The position numbers and the translations under genes are program-made. From Stramonita haemastoma (Eukaryota; Mollusca; Gastropoda; Neogastropoda; Muricidae), in assembly GCA_030674155.1 (NCBI GenBank), contig CM060342.1:20777163-20841162 (forward strand): a stretch of DNA of 64,000 nt. The letters run 5' to 3'. Shown here one piece after another: positions 1-11,298 of the stretch (position 1 is the stretch's first letter; each line of letters opens with the position of its first letter). The notes below the pieces were generated by a model. That model was not told the origin of the DNA, did not search any database, and was given only the letters and a program-made list of their open reading frames with translations.

Positions 1-330
1 TCAATTTATTGGTGTCAAAGATAAATGACAAAAAACATGTTTTGTTACATGATGATGTTTGTTACCAGATTCTGTATGGAAATTTTTGTTGGAAATTTAC
101 GATTGAATATGTTTTCCTGTTATTTTTCTTACAACTACAGTGAATTATAAACCAGCTCTCTTTCCTATTCAATGAAAAAGGTCCAGGAGGATGATTTGTT
201 GGATCAAGAAGGAACTATTGGAGTTCATTAAAAAAACAAAACAAAAAAAACCATCATCGAAACATTCTCATTATCATGCTCAATACATCGAAAAGGTCAT
301 TTAGCTTTGGCATAGGATATATTGTGTATT
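1..330. other. AT-rich non-coding stretch
   Basis: No ORF, RNA gene or clear repeat was recognised here. It is AT-rich and precedes the inverted-repeat element that starts near 331. Confidence 0.5.
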
Positions 331-754
331 TGTGGCGCTCCACCACGAAATGAGTCGCTTAGCACATTACCCAATTTTGCGCTAGGAGCCTTTAAAGGCA
401 GGTGGAGGTCAAGTTGTCAATTTTGAGATTTTGATTGATTATTAAACTAGATCTGTTTATTTACCTTATAATGAAATATCAAGGCATAATTTTTATTCCT
501 TTTGCTTTTAAACGTGTTTTGAAAATACCAAAGCACTCATTCTGACAACCTGTTACTAAAATAAACTTGCCCGTTTCTCATTTTGTCCCATCCTGCAGTC
601 TATCATTTCAATTTGTAATAATGTTGCACAGAATTGTCCGATTTTCAATCTGTTTTTTGTATTTGATAGCCACTTTATTGCACATTAATAACATGTCATT
701 AACTTAAAATTGACCTCAGGTGCACTCCGTCTCATTATGTGGTGGAGCGTCACA
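331..754. mobile_element. Candidate MITE with ~25-30 bp terminal inverted repeats
   Basis: The left end (331-356, containing GCGCTCCACCACGAAATGAG) is matched, inverted, by the right end (730-754, reverse complement containing ACGCTCCACCACATAATGAG). The ~425-bp unit has no ORF, as expected of a non-autonomous DNA transposon. I could not identify a convincing target-site duplication, so the superfamily is unassigned. It could also be a chance or structural inverted repeat. Confidence 0.45.
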
Positions 755-1287
755 TTTGTGTTTACCTACTATCAGAAAACTCATCATTTTGACAATGATA
801 GTGGTGTGATTGTGTCTGAAATAGTGTTGGGATAAGATTTAAGAGTTTTCAGATGTACATGTATTGTTGAGTATTACAGATAAAGATTCTCATTGTTTTA
901 GTATTACAAGTATGTCATATTCTGGTTATACATGCCCCGAGGATTATGTAAAAAACAAGTTTGGCAAATTTATGATAAACACGTGTGTCAAGCTGAATAC
1001 ATAATGGTATTCTAATTTGGTAAATGTGTTGGTCGTTTTATGCATATCAGATACAGGTAAAAGTGTAATGATTATGTTTTGTTATCTACTGAGTTGTATA
1101 CAATTTAGAGATTACATAATTGGAGTGAACACAATCAAAGCATTTTTCTGTTTTCTGGTTACTTGACCCATTTTGCTGTCAAAATATGTTGTGCTTTATG
1201 TTAATCTACATATTGAAAATGACATGTTTACAGATTAAGATTTGGAACACCTGGCCACTGTTTGGCTTTGAAACTGGTGCATTGTAC
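755..1287. other. AT-rich non-coding stretch
   Basis: I see no gene or recognisable repeat here. Short ORFs on both strands are low-complexity or unsupported. Confidence 0.4.
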
Positions 1288-1364
1288 CCCCTTCAGTAAG
1301 GGGCCATAGCCTATACTGAATAAAACATTTTGAGTTCGAGTTCTCTCTCTCTCTCTCTCTCGCT
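1288..1364 (+). repeat. Retroelement-like 3' tail ending in (TC)n, copy 1
   Basis: A C-rich/G-rich short hairpin around CCCCTTCAGTAAGGGGCC is followed by AATAAA, the block GAGTTCGAGTTC and a (TC)n run. The same order recurs at 2527-2826, so this is a repeated module rather than unique sequence. The AATAAA followed by a microsatellite tail suggests the 3' end of a retroposed element. Confidence 0.55.
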
Positions 1365-1443
1365 CTCGGCGGGGTCACGAGAAGTGAAGCGGACAGGGCG
1401 TACATTTTCTGTGAGCAGCAGTAAAACTAGAAATTCAGTCAAA

Positions 1444-2340
1444 ATGCCAGTTACTGGACTTCCAGCGGCTGTGGAGAGGACCTTAGGCGCCCTGCTGACT
1501 GACAATGCAGTTTCCAGCTGGAAAGTGGCAGGAGAAGGGGACAGCGTGGTTTTTGTCTTGCGACTGAAACCAGTGGACACAGCAGTGTCAACCAACATGG
1601 TGGATCCAACAGTGAATCGCAGCACACAAGCACAGTACTACAGGAAAAAATCGTTTTCTCAAAGACCACGAGATGTGGAGCGTTCTCGAAAGCATAAAGA
1701 GAAGCAGGCAAGTGTTGTGTGTGAAAGTGACTGTGTCCTCAGTGCCTCGAGTCTGCCTGACAGTGGAGTAGAACAGGGGAACACAGCATGTGTAGATACA
1801 CATGGAATAGACCTACCAACAACACACACACAGGACATCAACACAAAAACATCAGTTAAGTTACCATCATCGGTTGATTTAGAACCTCCCTGTATGTCTG
1901 ATTGTAGTGACTGTGCTGATATGTGTGTTTTGCAGCCTGAGGTGAACGATGATAATATTGTTGGTCCATTCGACACAAGAAATGTCAAACAGTACGTGGC
2001 TACTCTAACTGATAGATCCGTACAGAAAAGGCTAAGAGACAGACAAAGAAATACACACTTTAGAAAATCCGTGCTACATCATTCAGACGGTGAAGATATT
2101 GTGACGTGTGAATCAGACGACATTGTGATCCAGTACGCATGCCAACTAGACACTGAGCCAGTATGTGTGTACTGGTTTGTCAAACAGCAAGAGAAAAACA
2201 TGCTAAAAGAGGAACGCGTCAAACTCGCCAGTTTGCGGAATGGGAAGCGAATCCAGAACACACTACACACGGAGACCCTATCTTGTGCTTCAAGGGACTT
2301 AGCGACACTTAGAGAACTACTACAGCAGTTTCTTGGCTAG
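1444..2340 (+). CDS. Intronless ORF, uncharacterised basic protein (298 aa)
   Basis: The ATG at 1444 opens a 298-residue frame ending in TAG at 2338-2340. The frame is open further upstream only through a (TC)n run without an ATG, so 1444 is the chosen start. Near residues 24-40 is a strand-like segment (SSWKVAGEGDSVVFVLRL), followed at about 60-85 by a basic stretch (YYRKKSFSQRPRDVERSRKH) and then a Ser/Cys/Asp-rich middle with no domain I can name. The C-terminal third is charged (IQYACQLDTEPVCVYWF then a Lys/Arg-rich helix). Similar basic single-exon proteins occur in many copies in mollusc genomes as far as I recall, but I cannot check this. It lies between two copies of the same (TC)n-tailed repeat, which suggests it is carried by a mobile or retroposed unit. 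Function unknown; a real protein is likely because codons stay open over 897 bases with mixed composition. Confidence 0.6.
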   Translation: MPVTGLPAAVERTLGALLTDNAVSSWKVAGEGDSVVFVLRLKPVDTAVSTNMVDPTVNRSTQAQYYRKKSFSQRPRDVERSRKHKEKQASVVCESDCVLSASSLPDSGVEQGNTACVDTHGIDLPTTHTQDINTKTSVKLPSSVDLEPPCMSDCSDCADMCVLQPEVNDDNIVGPFDTRNVKQYVATLTDRSVQKRLRDRQRNTHFRKSVLHHSDGEDIVTCESDDIVIQYACQLDTEPVCVYWFVKQQEKNMLKEERVKLASLRNGKRIQNTLHTETLSCASRDLATLRELLQQFLG

Positions 2341-2526
2341 CCTAGACCTAAGGGTGTTTGTGTGACAAAGACTGGACGAAAGAAAGGCTCAGAATGCCGT
2401 AACATATCCGGACAGTAAAGAGTTTTGTGTCTCGATGTACATTACTAATCAATGCTGTGGTTTCCATGGCTTGGAGTAGCATCGTGTGTCAGCTTAAAGC
2501 AATTATCATTATCGTTATTCGGCAAC

Positions 2527-2581
2527 CCCCTTCATGTATGGGCCAATGGCCTTTTTTCATGAATAAACCTTTCGAGTTCGA

Positions 2582-2667
<86 letters not shown>

Positions 2668-2669
2668 TG

Positions 2670-2702
<33 letters not shown>

Positions 2703-2757
2703 GTCTCTGTCTCTGTCTCTGTCTCTGTCTCTGTCTCTCTCTGTCTCTGTCTCTGTC

Positions 2758-2826
<69 letters not shown>
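2527..2826 (+). repeat. Retroelement-like 3' tail plus long (TC)n/(TCTG)n array, copy 2
   Basis: The order seen at 1288-1364 repeats here: CCCCTTCATGTATGGGCC, then AATAAA, then CGAGTTCGAGTTC, then about 240 bp of CT repeats with TCTG interruptions. A weaker relative of the hairpin block precedes the CT array at about 5590-5660. The long ORF predicted across the array (2427-2834) is low-complexity and not a gene. Confidence 0.6.
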
Positions 2827-2830
<4 letters not shown>

Positions 2831-3046
2831 ATAATAGGCTATGTAAATATTTTTATATGTATCTTATCATTGTGTAGTTGCAACTGATTTCAAAGAGTAT
2901 ATTTTTGATATTTTATTTTTCGTATCACATTTATCATATGGTATATTTTCTATATGTGCATAACTAGAAAGATAGATAGTATTAAGTGATGATATTATTG
3001 GTCAGTTGATAATTGTACTCAACACTACCTGGCTTAAAATGTACTG

Positions 3047-3143
<97 letters not shown>

Positions 3144-4531
3144 TTACCTGTTGTCTAAACATGTTACCATCCCTATTGAGAAATACTTTTTTCACATTTT
3201 TGTACTATTTAATAATCACGTGCTGAATGTAGTTGATTTTTGTTGTTGTTGTTGTTGTTTTGAGGTGGTGGTTTTTTGTGGGTTTTTTGTTTGTTTGTTT
3301 GTTTTGTTTTGTTGCTTTGTCTTGTTTTTGTTTGGTTTCCTTATTCAAATCAAAATCATCATTGATTCTTACTTCATATTTCGTTTCTGAATGAGTGCCT
3401 TTTTATAACATTACCTTTAATATTGTATCTCTGTCTTATTTCTTACCTGTTGTTGTTCTTTCTCCCCTTTTATCAAAATCTTACATTTTATGGGACTTAT
3501 TTTGATGATAGATGGTGGTGGATTGATGTTTTCAGTCATTTAACGTCACCATGTTCTCATGTTTGATCTTTAATTATTGTGCCTTTTTTTGTTTTTGTTT
3601 TGTTTTGTTTTGTTTGTTTGTTTGTTGTTGTTGTTTTTTGTTTTTTTGTTTTTTATTCAAATCAGAGTCATCATTGATTCTTATTTCTATTTTCGTTCCT
3701 GAATGAGTGCCTTTTTATAACATTACCTTAATATTGTATCTCTGTCTTATTTCTTACCTGTTGTTTGATACTTGGTATGGTTTCTTGCTCTTGGTATTTG
3801 AGTCACTATAATTGTTGTTTAGTTGAGGCTATCTTTTTATCTTGATGTTATCCCTGAAAAGGGCGGGGACTGGATGTAAAAAAGCACACGAGTGCTTATC
3901 TATTATCCTCGAATAAAAGAATTTTGCCTTGCCTTGCCTTGCCTTGTCTCTCTCTTTTCATATTTGCCCTATTTAATAATCACGTGTGTGTGAATGTAAT
4001 GGATTCTGTGTAAACTTTTTCATTAATAATCTTTACAAGTAAGCTCAATAACTATGTCCATCATGATTACCTTGTGTTCGGTTACATGAATAATCTAAAA
4101 TCCAGGCCCATATTTCCTTTAAAATGAAGTTTATTGATGACATGCGCGCGAACCTGCGCGCGCATGTGTGTATATATGTGTGTGTATCTGTTTGCTTGGT
4201 TGTTGTTTTTGTTATTGTTTTGTTTTACTTTTTTTTTTTTTTTTTTTTGTTGTTGTTTTGCTTTGAAATTTGTTTTTGTTTCTATCTTTTTTTCGTCTCC
4301 CCTCTTATGAAAATGTCATGATTTACATCATTTATTTTGTTGATATACTGTGTATCAATTCTTAGGATGTTTGTTCCTGTTTTTTTCTGGTTTTATTTTG
4401 TTTGCTTGTTTTGGTGAATTTTTGTTTTAACATAAAGTGTGAATGTAGAATGGATGATATTGTAACCTGATATAATTGCTTGACCTGTGAGTGAGTGAGT
4501 GAGTGAGTGTGTGTGTGTGTGTGTGTGTGTG

Positions 4532-4566
<35 letters not shown>

Positions 4567-5105
4567 GTGTGTGTGTGTGTGTGTGTGTGTATGCGGGAGA
4601 GGGGGTTTTATGGGGGGTTTTGGTGGGTTTTTTTGTGTTTGTTTGATTTTTTGTTTTGTTTTTTTGTTTTTCTTTGTTGTTATTTGTTTTTTAGGGTGTT
4701 TGGTTTCTGTAGTTTTTTTTCTTTTTTTTTTTCTCCCCTTTTATCAAAATATTATGTCTTATATAACTTATCTTGATGATAGATGATGGTGGATTGTGTT
4801 TTAAGTCATTTAACCTATCATATTCTCATGTTTACTCTTTAATTATTGCGCTTTTTAAAAATTATTCAAATCAAAGTCATCATTGATTCTTACTTCTTAT
4901 TTTCGTTTCTGAATGATGCCTTTTCATATCATTACCTTATTATTGTATGCTGTCTTATTTCTTACCTGTTGTTTGATACTTAGTATGGTTTCTTGCTCTT
5001 GGTATTTGGATCATTATAATTGTTCTTGTTTAATTGAGGTTATCTTTTTATCTTGCTGTTATCCCTGAAAAGGGCGGGGACAGGATGTAAAAAAGCACAC
5101 GAGTG
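2827..5105. repeat. Repeat-rich intergenic DNA with microsatellites and SINE tails
   Basis: This stretch holds a (CT)n array (about 3049-3137), T-rich and TTTG-rich tracts, and a (GT)n array (about 4490-4592). Two related 3' tail fragments (about 3850-3945 and 5055-5105) read GGGCGGGGAC(T/A)GGATGT then AAAAAAGCACACGAGTG. A block ending TGAATGAGTGCCTTTT is repeated near 3345-3410, 3655-3720 and 4860-4925, showing internal duplication. No gene was seen. Confidence 0.6.
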
Positions 5106-5106
5106 A

Positions 5107-5443
5107 GGGTTGAAAATAGGTGGGCCAGAATCTAACCGTTGTGTGCAACCTTCGCGGCCAAGGGATTTAACTTTTCCATGTGGATTACTTCCCATCTCTG
5201 CGATACACAGCGAGACCTCACGAGAAAACAAACAGGTCGAAAGTGAAACTGAAAACATCTCATACATGATATTACGTCAAATTTGGACTCGTTCAGTCAA
5301 ATTAAGAAATGAAGATGCTAATCTGAAAAAAATCTTCAACTTTAGCACAGAAAACAACAAAAACCTTCGTGTTTTTAACCGAATGACAACCGTACACCGG
5401 AATTCACCTCACAAGGCGCTGAAATCACGTCGCTCACAAACAG
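5107..5443 (+). other. Unrecognised non-repetitive segment ending in a donor-like site
   Basis: This 340-bp block has more balanced base composition than its surroundings and ends in CAG followed by GTAGGT, a plausible splice donor. It could be a 5' (untranslated or partly coding) exon of the phosphatase gene downstream, but its open frame does not phase with the exon at 6356, and I recognise no domain in it. Confidence 0.25.
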
Positions 5444-5656
5444 GTAGGTACTGCATTTGATTTTGACTTCGTCTTCCGTACATCTTGACACACTAGGCTT
5501 AGTGAAGCACCGGTGCGAACGAGATATGTGCAGTTTTTCTTTTCCCCCAGTACATAGAAGTTGACTGGTCTAACACTCTCTCAACACCCTTCATGTATGT
5601 ATACATCCAAGGGCTGTTGGCCTGTTTATAATTCATCAGCTCAGTACAGAGTTCTG

Positions 5657-5690
5657 TCTCTCTGTCTGTCTGTCTGTCTGTCTCTCTGTC

Positions 5691-5748
<58 letters not shown>

Positions 5749-6265
5749 ACTCACACTCACTCATTCACTCACTGACTCAGTCACTCACTCACTCTCCCTC
5801 CCTCCGTCCCTGCCTCCCTGTCTTCCCCCCCCCCCCCTTCTTCTCCTTCTCCTCCTCATTCTTCTTCTCCTCCTCCTCCTCATTCTTCTTCTCCTCGTTG
5901 TCCTCCTCCTCATTCTCCTCCTCCTCCTTCTCCTCCTCCGCCTCCTTCTCCTCCGCCACCTTCTTCTCCTCCGCCTCCTTCTTCTCCTCCTCCTCCTCAT
6001 TATTCTCCTCCTCCTCCTTCTCCTCCTCCTTCTCCTCCTCCTCCTCATTCTTTTCCTCCTCCTCATTCTTTTCCTCCTCCTCCTCTTCCTCCTTCTTCAT
6101 CTTTGAGCCTCTCCTCCTCCTCATTCCTCTCCTCCTCCTCCTCTTCCTTATTCAACTGCTCCTCTTCCTACTCCTGCTCCTCCTCATCTTTTCCTCCTTC
6201 TTCACCTCCTCCTTCACCTCCTCCTCCTCCACCTCCTCTTCCTCCTCCTTCTCCTTCATCCACTG
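5657..6265 (+). repeat. Long pyrimidine tract: (CT)n then (TCC/TTC)n
   Basis: About 600 bp of almost uninterrupted pyrimidines on the + strand: CT repeats to about 5745, a short CACT-rich part, then TCC/TTC triplets. The apparent poly-Leu, poly-Ser, poly-Arg and poly-Glu ORFs are products of this composition. Confidence 0.9.
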
Positions 6266-6355
6266 CATACATTTATGCATCTTTTCCCATGATTGTAGCC
6301 TAACACTATGACCGCCGTGTGACGTTGTTGTGTGTTGTGTTGTGTTATGTTTCAG

Positions 6356-6480
6356 TGACTGCCCCCAGGGTTTAGCGGAGCACGTGAGTCAGGAGTCCTT
6401 CAGACGCGTGGTGCTGGAGGTGCAGCCCAGCGAGAACAGCAAGGACAACAAGTACCTCTCCCCCAGCCAGCACACCGCCC
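6356..6480 (+). CDS. PPM1-like exon a (N-terminal region)
   Basis: The acceptor TTATGTTTCAG precedes 6356 and the donor GTAAGTAAG begins at 6481. The 125-nt exon reads from DCPQGLAEHVSQESF to PSQHTA and splices in phase to the next exon. It has no strong motif of its own; it is assigned by phase and position. Confidence 0.55.
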
Positions 6481-6571
6481 GTAAGTAAGGAGCACACCTA
6501 AAAGCACTTCTCATATTCCGCTTTTCAATAAAGTGAGTGAATGAGAGAGTGTGTGTGTGTGTGTGCGTGTG

Positions 6572-6622
<51 letters not shown>

Positions 6623-6827
6623 TGTGTGTGTGTATGTGACACACCAGACTGTGCATGTTTGTGTGTGTGCGCGCATATGCATGCATGCATGTGTGCTCTT
6701 GCTTGTGTGTGTGTGCATATGTACACTTTGAGCCAGTATTATGAAAGAATGTTCAGACAAAAACTGTATCACTATTTTCTTGAAATAAAATTAAACCAAA
6801 AAAAAAAGTATTGTCTACTATAAATAT

Positions 6828-6890
<63 letters not shown>

Positions 6891-6899
6891 TGTGGACAG

Positions 6900-7108
6900 G
6901 TGTGGAGCTGAGGCACCTGCAGAGAGAGACAGAGCTGCAGGTGTACCGCGTGTGCCGGGAATGGAACCACCAACTGCCGAGCTATGTGGCCCCGCCCCCA
7001 CCCCCACCCTCACTTCCCGTGTCGGTGCACGCCAACAAGAACATGCGTCGCTGCATGGAAGATCGTCACGTCGTTTTGCCTGATCTCAACACGCTTTTCC
7101 AGCTGCAG
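6900..7108 (+). CDS. PPM1-like exon b with PP2C motif RRCMEDRH
   Basis: The exon follows a (GT)n tract ending GGACAG and ends CTGCAG before GTAATG. It encodes HLQRETELQVYRVCREWN, a proline-rich linker, then MRRCMEDRHVVLPDLNTLF. The Arg and the Glu-Asp pair correspond to the phosphate- and metal-contacting residues of PP2C enzymes. It ends at a codon boundary. Confidence 0.75.
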
Positions 7109-7224
7109 GTAATGTGTGTGTGTGTTTACCCACCAGTAATTTAGGTAGCCGATTATAACTTCAGGGATGATATCTAGATGTGATGCTAGTGTGCATGGAT
7201 TACTTTTTTCTTTTCTTTTTTTTT

Positions 7225-7506
7225 TGTTTAGATTTTGTCATCAGTTCTTAGTGGCATGTAATGGCCTGCTCTTCTGAAAGGCAGAGTGGGTTTTATTATC
7301 ATGTGCATAGGATGTTCTGCATACATTTGTACACAGGACCTGGGTTTACTGTCTCATCTGAAGGACTTTGAGGGGAGTGAAATCTGTAATGATATTAACT
7401 GCTGAAGACAAAAAAATCTTTGATCTGGTGTCTTAGTAGTGGCTCATACCCAGGCTGTTGGATCACAAGCCTAAATGCTCTAACCACGCAGCTATCCTGG
7501 TCCCCA
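7225..7506 (-). repeat. Degenerate tRNA-SINE copy
   Basis: An old copy of the SINE body (GTAATGGCCTGCTCTTCTGA, then GGATGTTCTGCATAC, then CTCATCTGAAGGACTTTG) with an eroded tRNA-like head at the right end. Head orientation is on the minus strand. Confidence 0.6.
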
Positions 7507-8279
7507 TGTTCAAAATAGTGAAACAGTGGACATTTGAAGGGAAACTACTCAGGCTGTTAGATCAGCCATGTTGCCTGACTAGAGTTTTTACCCTTTAACT
7601 GTTTACTGATTAAACACAAATTTCTGAATAATTGTCATAAAGTAAACTTGTCAGTGACTTTTTTTTTTCCAAATAAAGACATTTGCATAAAAGTTCTTTC
7701 ATTTTTTACCAAATGGGAAAATTTTTTTAGCTGTAACACTGATTTGGGAGGTTGAGGAAACTTGAGTGTGTGGGAAATTAATCATATTGATTTTTTTTAG
7801 TGAATTAGTAGATGGGTACTTTATACTTGCACCTTGTCACATTGGGAACAGATGACAAAATTTACAAACTGCATAAACATGGGGACTGGATATAAAAAAG
7901 CACATGAGTGCTTATTCCATTATCCTTGATATAAAAGAATAGATAAAATAAGATAAATTTTTAAAAAAACGTACAAATGTGTCCAAAGTTTTGGTGTTGT
8001 TTTGTTGTAGCATTCACTGATTTCCTTTTTTTTTTCAATTAAAAAAACAACAACATTCATAGTCATTTTTACCGTTACAATCTCCGAGCCCTTCTATGTA
8101 GCCTGAATTTTTTTTAATGTATAATTTAAGCATTTAAAAAAAAGCAACATCCACTTTCTGTAGATGTGTATATTATGTGTCAATAGAGAGGTGGTATGCA
8201 CATCATACATGTGTGTACTTTGTGAAATTTCAATACTAACACTTTTTTTGTACTACTGTGTTTAAGTGTGTGTGTGCGT

Positions 8280-8605
8280 TTTATTTTTTATTCTTTTATT
8301 TTGAGGATAATGGAATAAGCCCTCACATGCTTTTTTACATCCAGTCTCCATGTGTATGCAGTTCTGTCAATTTTTTCATCCATTCCCACAAGTACACAAT
8401 GACATACTCTTCCAAAAAGCAGAACGAGTTTTAACATGTGCGCAAGATGTTCGCACACAGGTTCTCAGTTTATAGTCTCTTCTGAAGGACTATTGGGGGA
8501 AGTAGATCGGCTCTGATGTTAACTCCAAAGGAAAAATCCTCTTGAACGAGATTCGGTCAGGTCAGCAGATCTTGAGCACAATGCACATTACTCTAACCAG
8601 GCTAC

Positions 8606-8610
<5 letters not shown>
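8280..8610 (-). repeat. tRNA-SINE copy, head eroded
   Basis: The element runs from a T-rich end with GAGGATAATGGAATAAG through the body to a degraded A/B-box head near 8550-8605, and abuts a (GT)n array at 8609-8678. Confidence 0.65.
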
Positions 8611-8679
<69 letters not shown>

Positions 8680-8793
8680 TGTGAGAGAGAGAGAGAGACA
8701 GACAGAATGGAGAGAGAGAAGAGGAGTGGAGCAAGGAAGAGAAAATATTTTCAATGTGCATTTTTCCTGTTGCTGTGTCTTCATTGCTATGCA

Positions 8794-8903
8794 CACTGTG
8801 CTGACACAGGACAGCCCTAGTCAGTCGTACTACGCGGTGTTCGATGGCCACTGTGCTGACACAGGACAGCCCTAGTCAGTCGTACTACGCGGTGTTCGAT
8901 GGC
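8794..8903 (+). repeat. Exact 55-bp tandem duplication across a splice acceptor
   Basis: Copies 8794-8848 and 8849-8903 are identical. Each holds a GACACAG acceptor and the first 39 coding bases of the PPM1-like exon c. Since 55 is not a multiple of three, use of the upstream acceptor reaches an in-frame TAG inside the second copy; use of the downstream acceptor keeps the frame open. Confidence 0.9.
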
Positions 8904-9053
8904 CTCGCGGGCTCTGAGGCCGCCATGTTCTCCGCCAGCCAGCTGCACGTCAACCTTCTGCATAACCCCAACTTGGCCTCCAACCCCCAACTGGCCTTCA
9001 AGCGAGCCTACAGCCTGACCAACCTACACTTTGCCAAGAAGGCAGAGGAACAG
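8865..9053 (+). CDS. PPM1-like exon c with altered FDGH motif
   Basis: The exon begins after the second ACACAG and ends GAACAG before GTGAAC; 63 codons, phase 0. It encodes SYYAVFDGLAGSEAAMFSA and then QLAFKRAYSLTNLHFAKKAE, which match the second and third conserved blocks of PPM1E/F. The family His after FDG is Leu here (CTC in place of CAC, one base). An imperfect repeat of the donor region (GAGGAACAGGTGAACCTTT) follows at about 9165-9185. Confidence 0.75.
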
Positions 9054-10516
9054 GTGAACCTTTGTTTTTTTTCTTCATTTTCTTTTTTATGGGTTTTTTT
9101 TTCCCATTCCTTAACAAGAGCTCTAAGATTCAGGTGAACAGGTTCAGGTTCAAGGTTCAAGGTTGAGGAACAGGTGAACCTTTTTTTTTTGTCTTGCTTC
9201 CTTTTTCTTTTTTGTGTTTTTTTTTCCAGTCCTTGACTAGAGTTCCAAGGTTCACCAATCTGCAATGGTGATTTTTGTGTATGTAACTGCTTTTACCTAC
9301 CATTAACCTTTTCTTTAAGGGGAACCCGTTATTGGGTAACCAACCAGCTATTAACCCTTCCCTGTGTATCACCCACTACTGGTTTACAGAAGCATACAAA
9401 TGTGCAGTGCACATGTACTGGGAAAGAGGGGTTCTCTCTCTTGATGTTGGGGTAGTGTTGAGGTAGCTGCATTCCATCTATGGGGATTTCAAAAATATAT
9501 TTATACAGGATGGAGGTAGCTCATCACATCATCCTGTTAATTCCTCTAGCATCTTTGTTGTTGTTGTTGCTGTTTGTAGTTTTCAGGGACCAAATTTGTG
9601 TATTTAACTCCTCTGTAACTTTTTCCCCTGGATTTTTTATCACCAGTTGTCAATGGATCAATTTTTTTAAAAATATGTTCTATGAGCATTTCATATAAAG
9701 TGCTATAGTATATTTGGAAATTTGGATTTTGTTTTGCCTCAAACACATTGACATACTGCACATGAATTTTGGACCATGATTGTATATGGTACATGCATTT
9801 TAATGTTGATGGATGGTTATTGCACACTAAAAAAATTTTCATCAAAAGATGGCCTACTCAAAAAGGTGGATATGGTTTTAGCCTCTGTGCAAGACATTCT
9901 GCTCACTTTTGCACATTGCACCTGGGTCACCTTGTCCAAAGGACTTTGGATGAGGCTATAAACCGAGATGGACAGTGTTAAATATTTGAAAGGATTGGGA
10001 TGTGTCAGTTTTAAACCTGAAGTTGAAAGTTACTGAAACTGAATGAGGTGACAGCCCTGATATGGCTTTTGTGGTCGGTAGGGGTATAAACAGTATTATC
10101 ATCATCATTATTTATTTATTTATTTTTATCATTATAACCAAGATCCTGTGTGTGAACACATGCAGAACATCTTGGGCACACGTTAAAAACTTGTTCTGCC
10201 TCTTGGATGAGTAGGCCATTTCATGCTGGTAGGAACAGATGGCGAAATTTTATAAAAATGCATGCTTACAGGTGTTGTGGTTAGACACCATCCCAGAAAT
10301 CGGAACGTGGTTACACTAATGGTGAGTAAAAATGATGGCATACGCTAAATCTCACCATTGGTGAACCTCAGCACTCTAGCCCAGAAACAGGGGCAAGAGA
10401 TCACCTCAAACAGACACATGAGTGGAGATGGAAAGGCATGAACTTTGCTTACTTTGCTCTGTTGCCTTTGTTCTAGTATTAATGAAAACACTGAAGATAT
10501 ACTTTTACAATTTCAG
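9054..10516. other. Intron holding repeat fragments; expected central PP2C exon not found
   Basis: The intron contains T-rich duplications, SINE body fragments in both orientations (about 9805-9980 and 10130-10290) and a GGTTCACCAATCTGCAATGGTGA block shared with other SINEs. I looked for the GTT...GDS coding block of PP2C enzymes on both strands and did not find it. Confidence 0.5.
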
Positions 10517-10613
10517 GATGAGAGGAGACGTATTGAGGAGCTGGGAGGATTTGTGACCAACGCCTTTGGGGTTTGGCGCGTTAATGGCAGTGTCACTGTG
10601 TCTCGGGCAATAG
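10517..10613 (+). CDS. PPM1-like exon d, copy 1 (WRVNG form)
   Basis: The acceptor CAATTTCAG and donor GTTAGT bound 97 nt encoding [20 protein letters not shown], then [12 protein letters not shown] and the first base of Gly. This is the PP2C block just before the conserved GD. The Arg in WRVNG matches the family. Confidence 0.75.
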
Positions 10614-10722
10614 GTTAGTTGGTGTCCTGGGATTTCTTTCCTTCCTCCCCCCTTTCTTTCCCCCAGTTTTATGGGAATGTGTAGTTTGTGTGTGTGTGTG
10701 TGTGTGTGCGTGTGTGTGTGTG

Positions 10723-10755
<33 letters not shown>

Positions 10756-10839
10756 TCTTTAGTTTACTTTTTATTTTATTTATTCTTTTATATTGAGGAT
10801 AATGGATTAAGGACTCAAGTGCTTTTTTTACATCCTGTC

Positions 10840-10887
<48 letters not shown>

Positions 10888-11045
10888 ATTAATGTATTTT
10901 TAATTCATTCATTTTATTTTATTTTATTTATTTATTTGTTATTCTATTTTATTTTGTTCTTTTCTATCAAAGATATTAGAATAAGCATTCATGTGCTTTT
11001 TTTCATCCAGTCCCTGTGTGTATGCAGTTTTGTCCTTTTTTTATG

Positions 11046-11096
<51 letters not shown>

Positions 11097-11212
11097 AGTT
11101 TAGTTTTTTATTTTATTCTTTTATATTGAGGATAATGGATTAAGGACTCAAGTGCTTTTTTTTTTTTACATCCTGTCCCTTTTTTTCTTTCCCACAGTTT
11201 TATGGGAAGGTA

Positions 11213-11298
<86 letters not shown>

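Noticed and set aside
2427..2834. 135-residue Ser/Leu ORF and many similar Cys-Val, His-Thr, Ser-Leu ORFs across the window
   Set aside because: They are translations of CT, GT or CA microsatellites with no unique sequence or splice context.
5785..6311. Overlapping poly-Arg, poly-Glu and poly-Ser ORFs
   Set aside because: Product of one TCC/TTC pyrimidine tract read in several frames.
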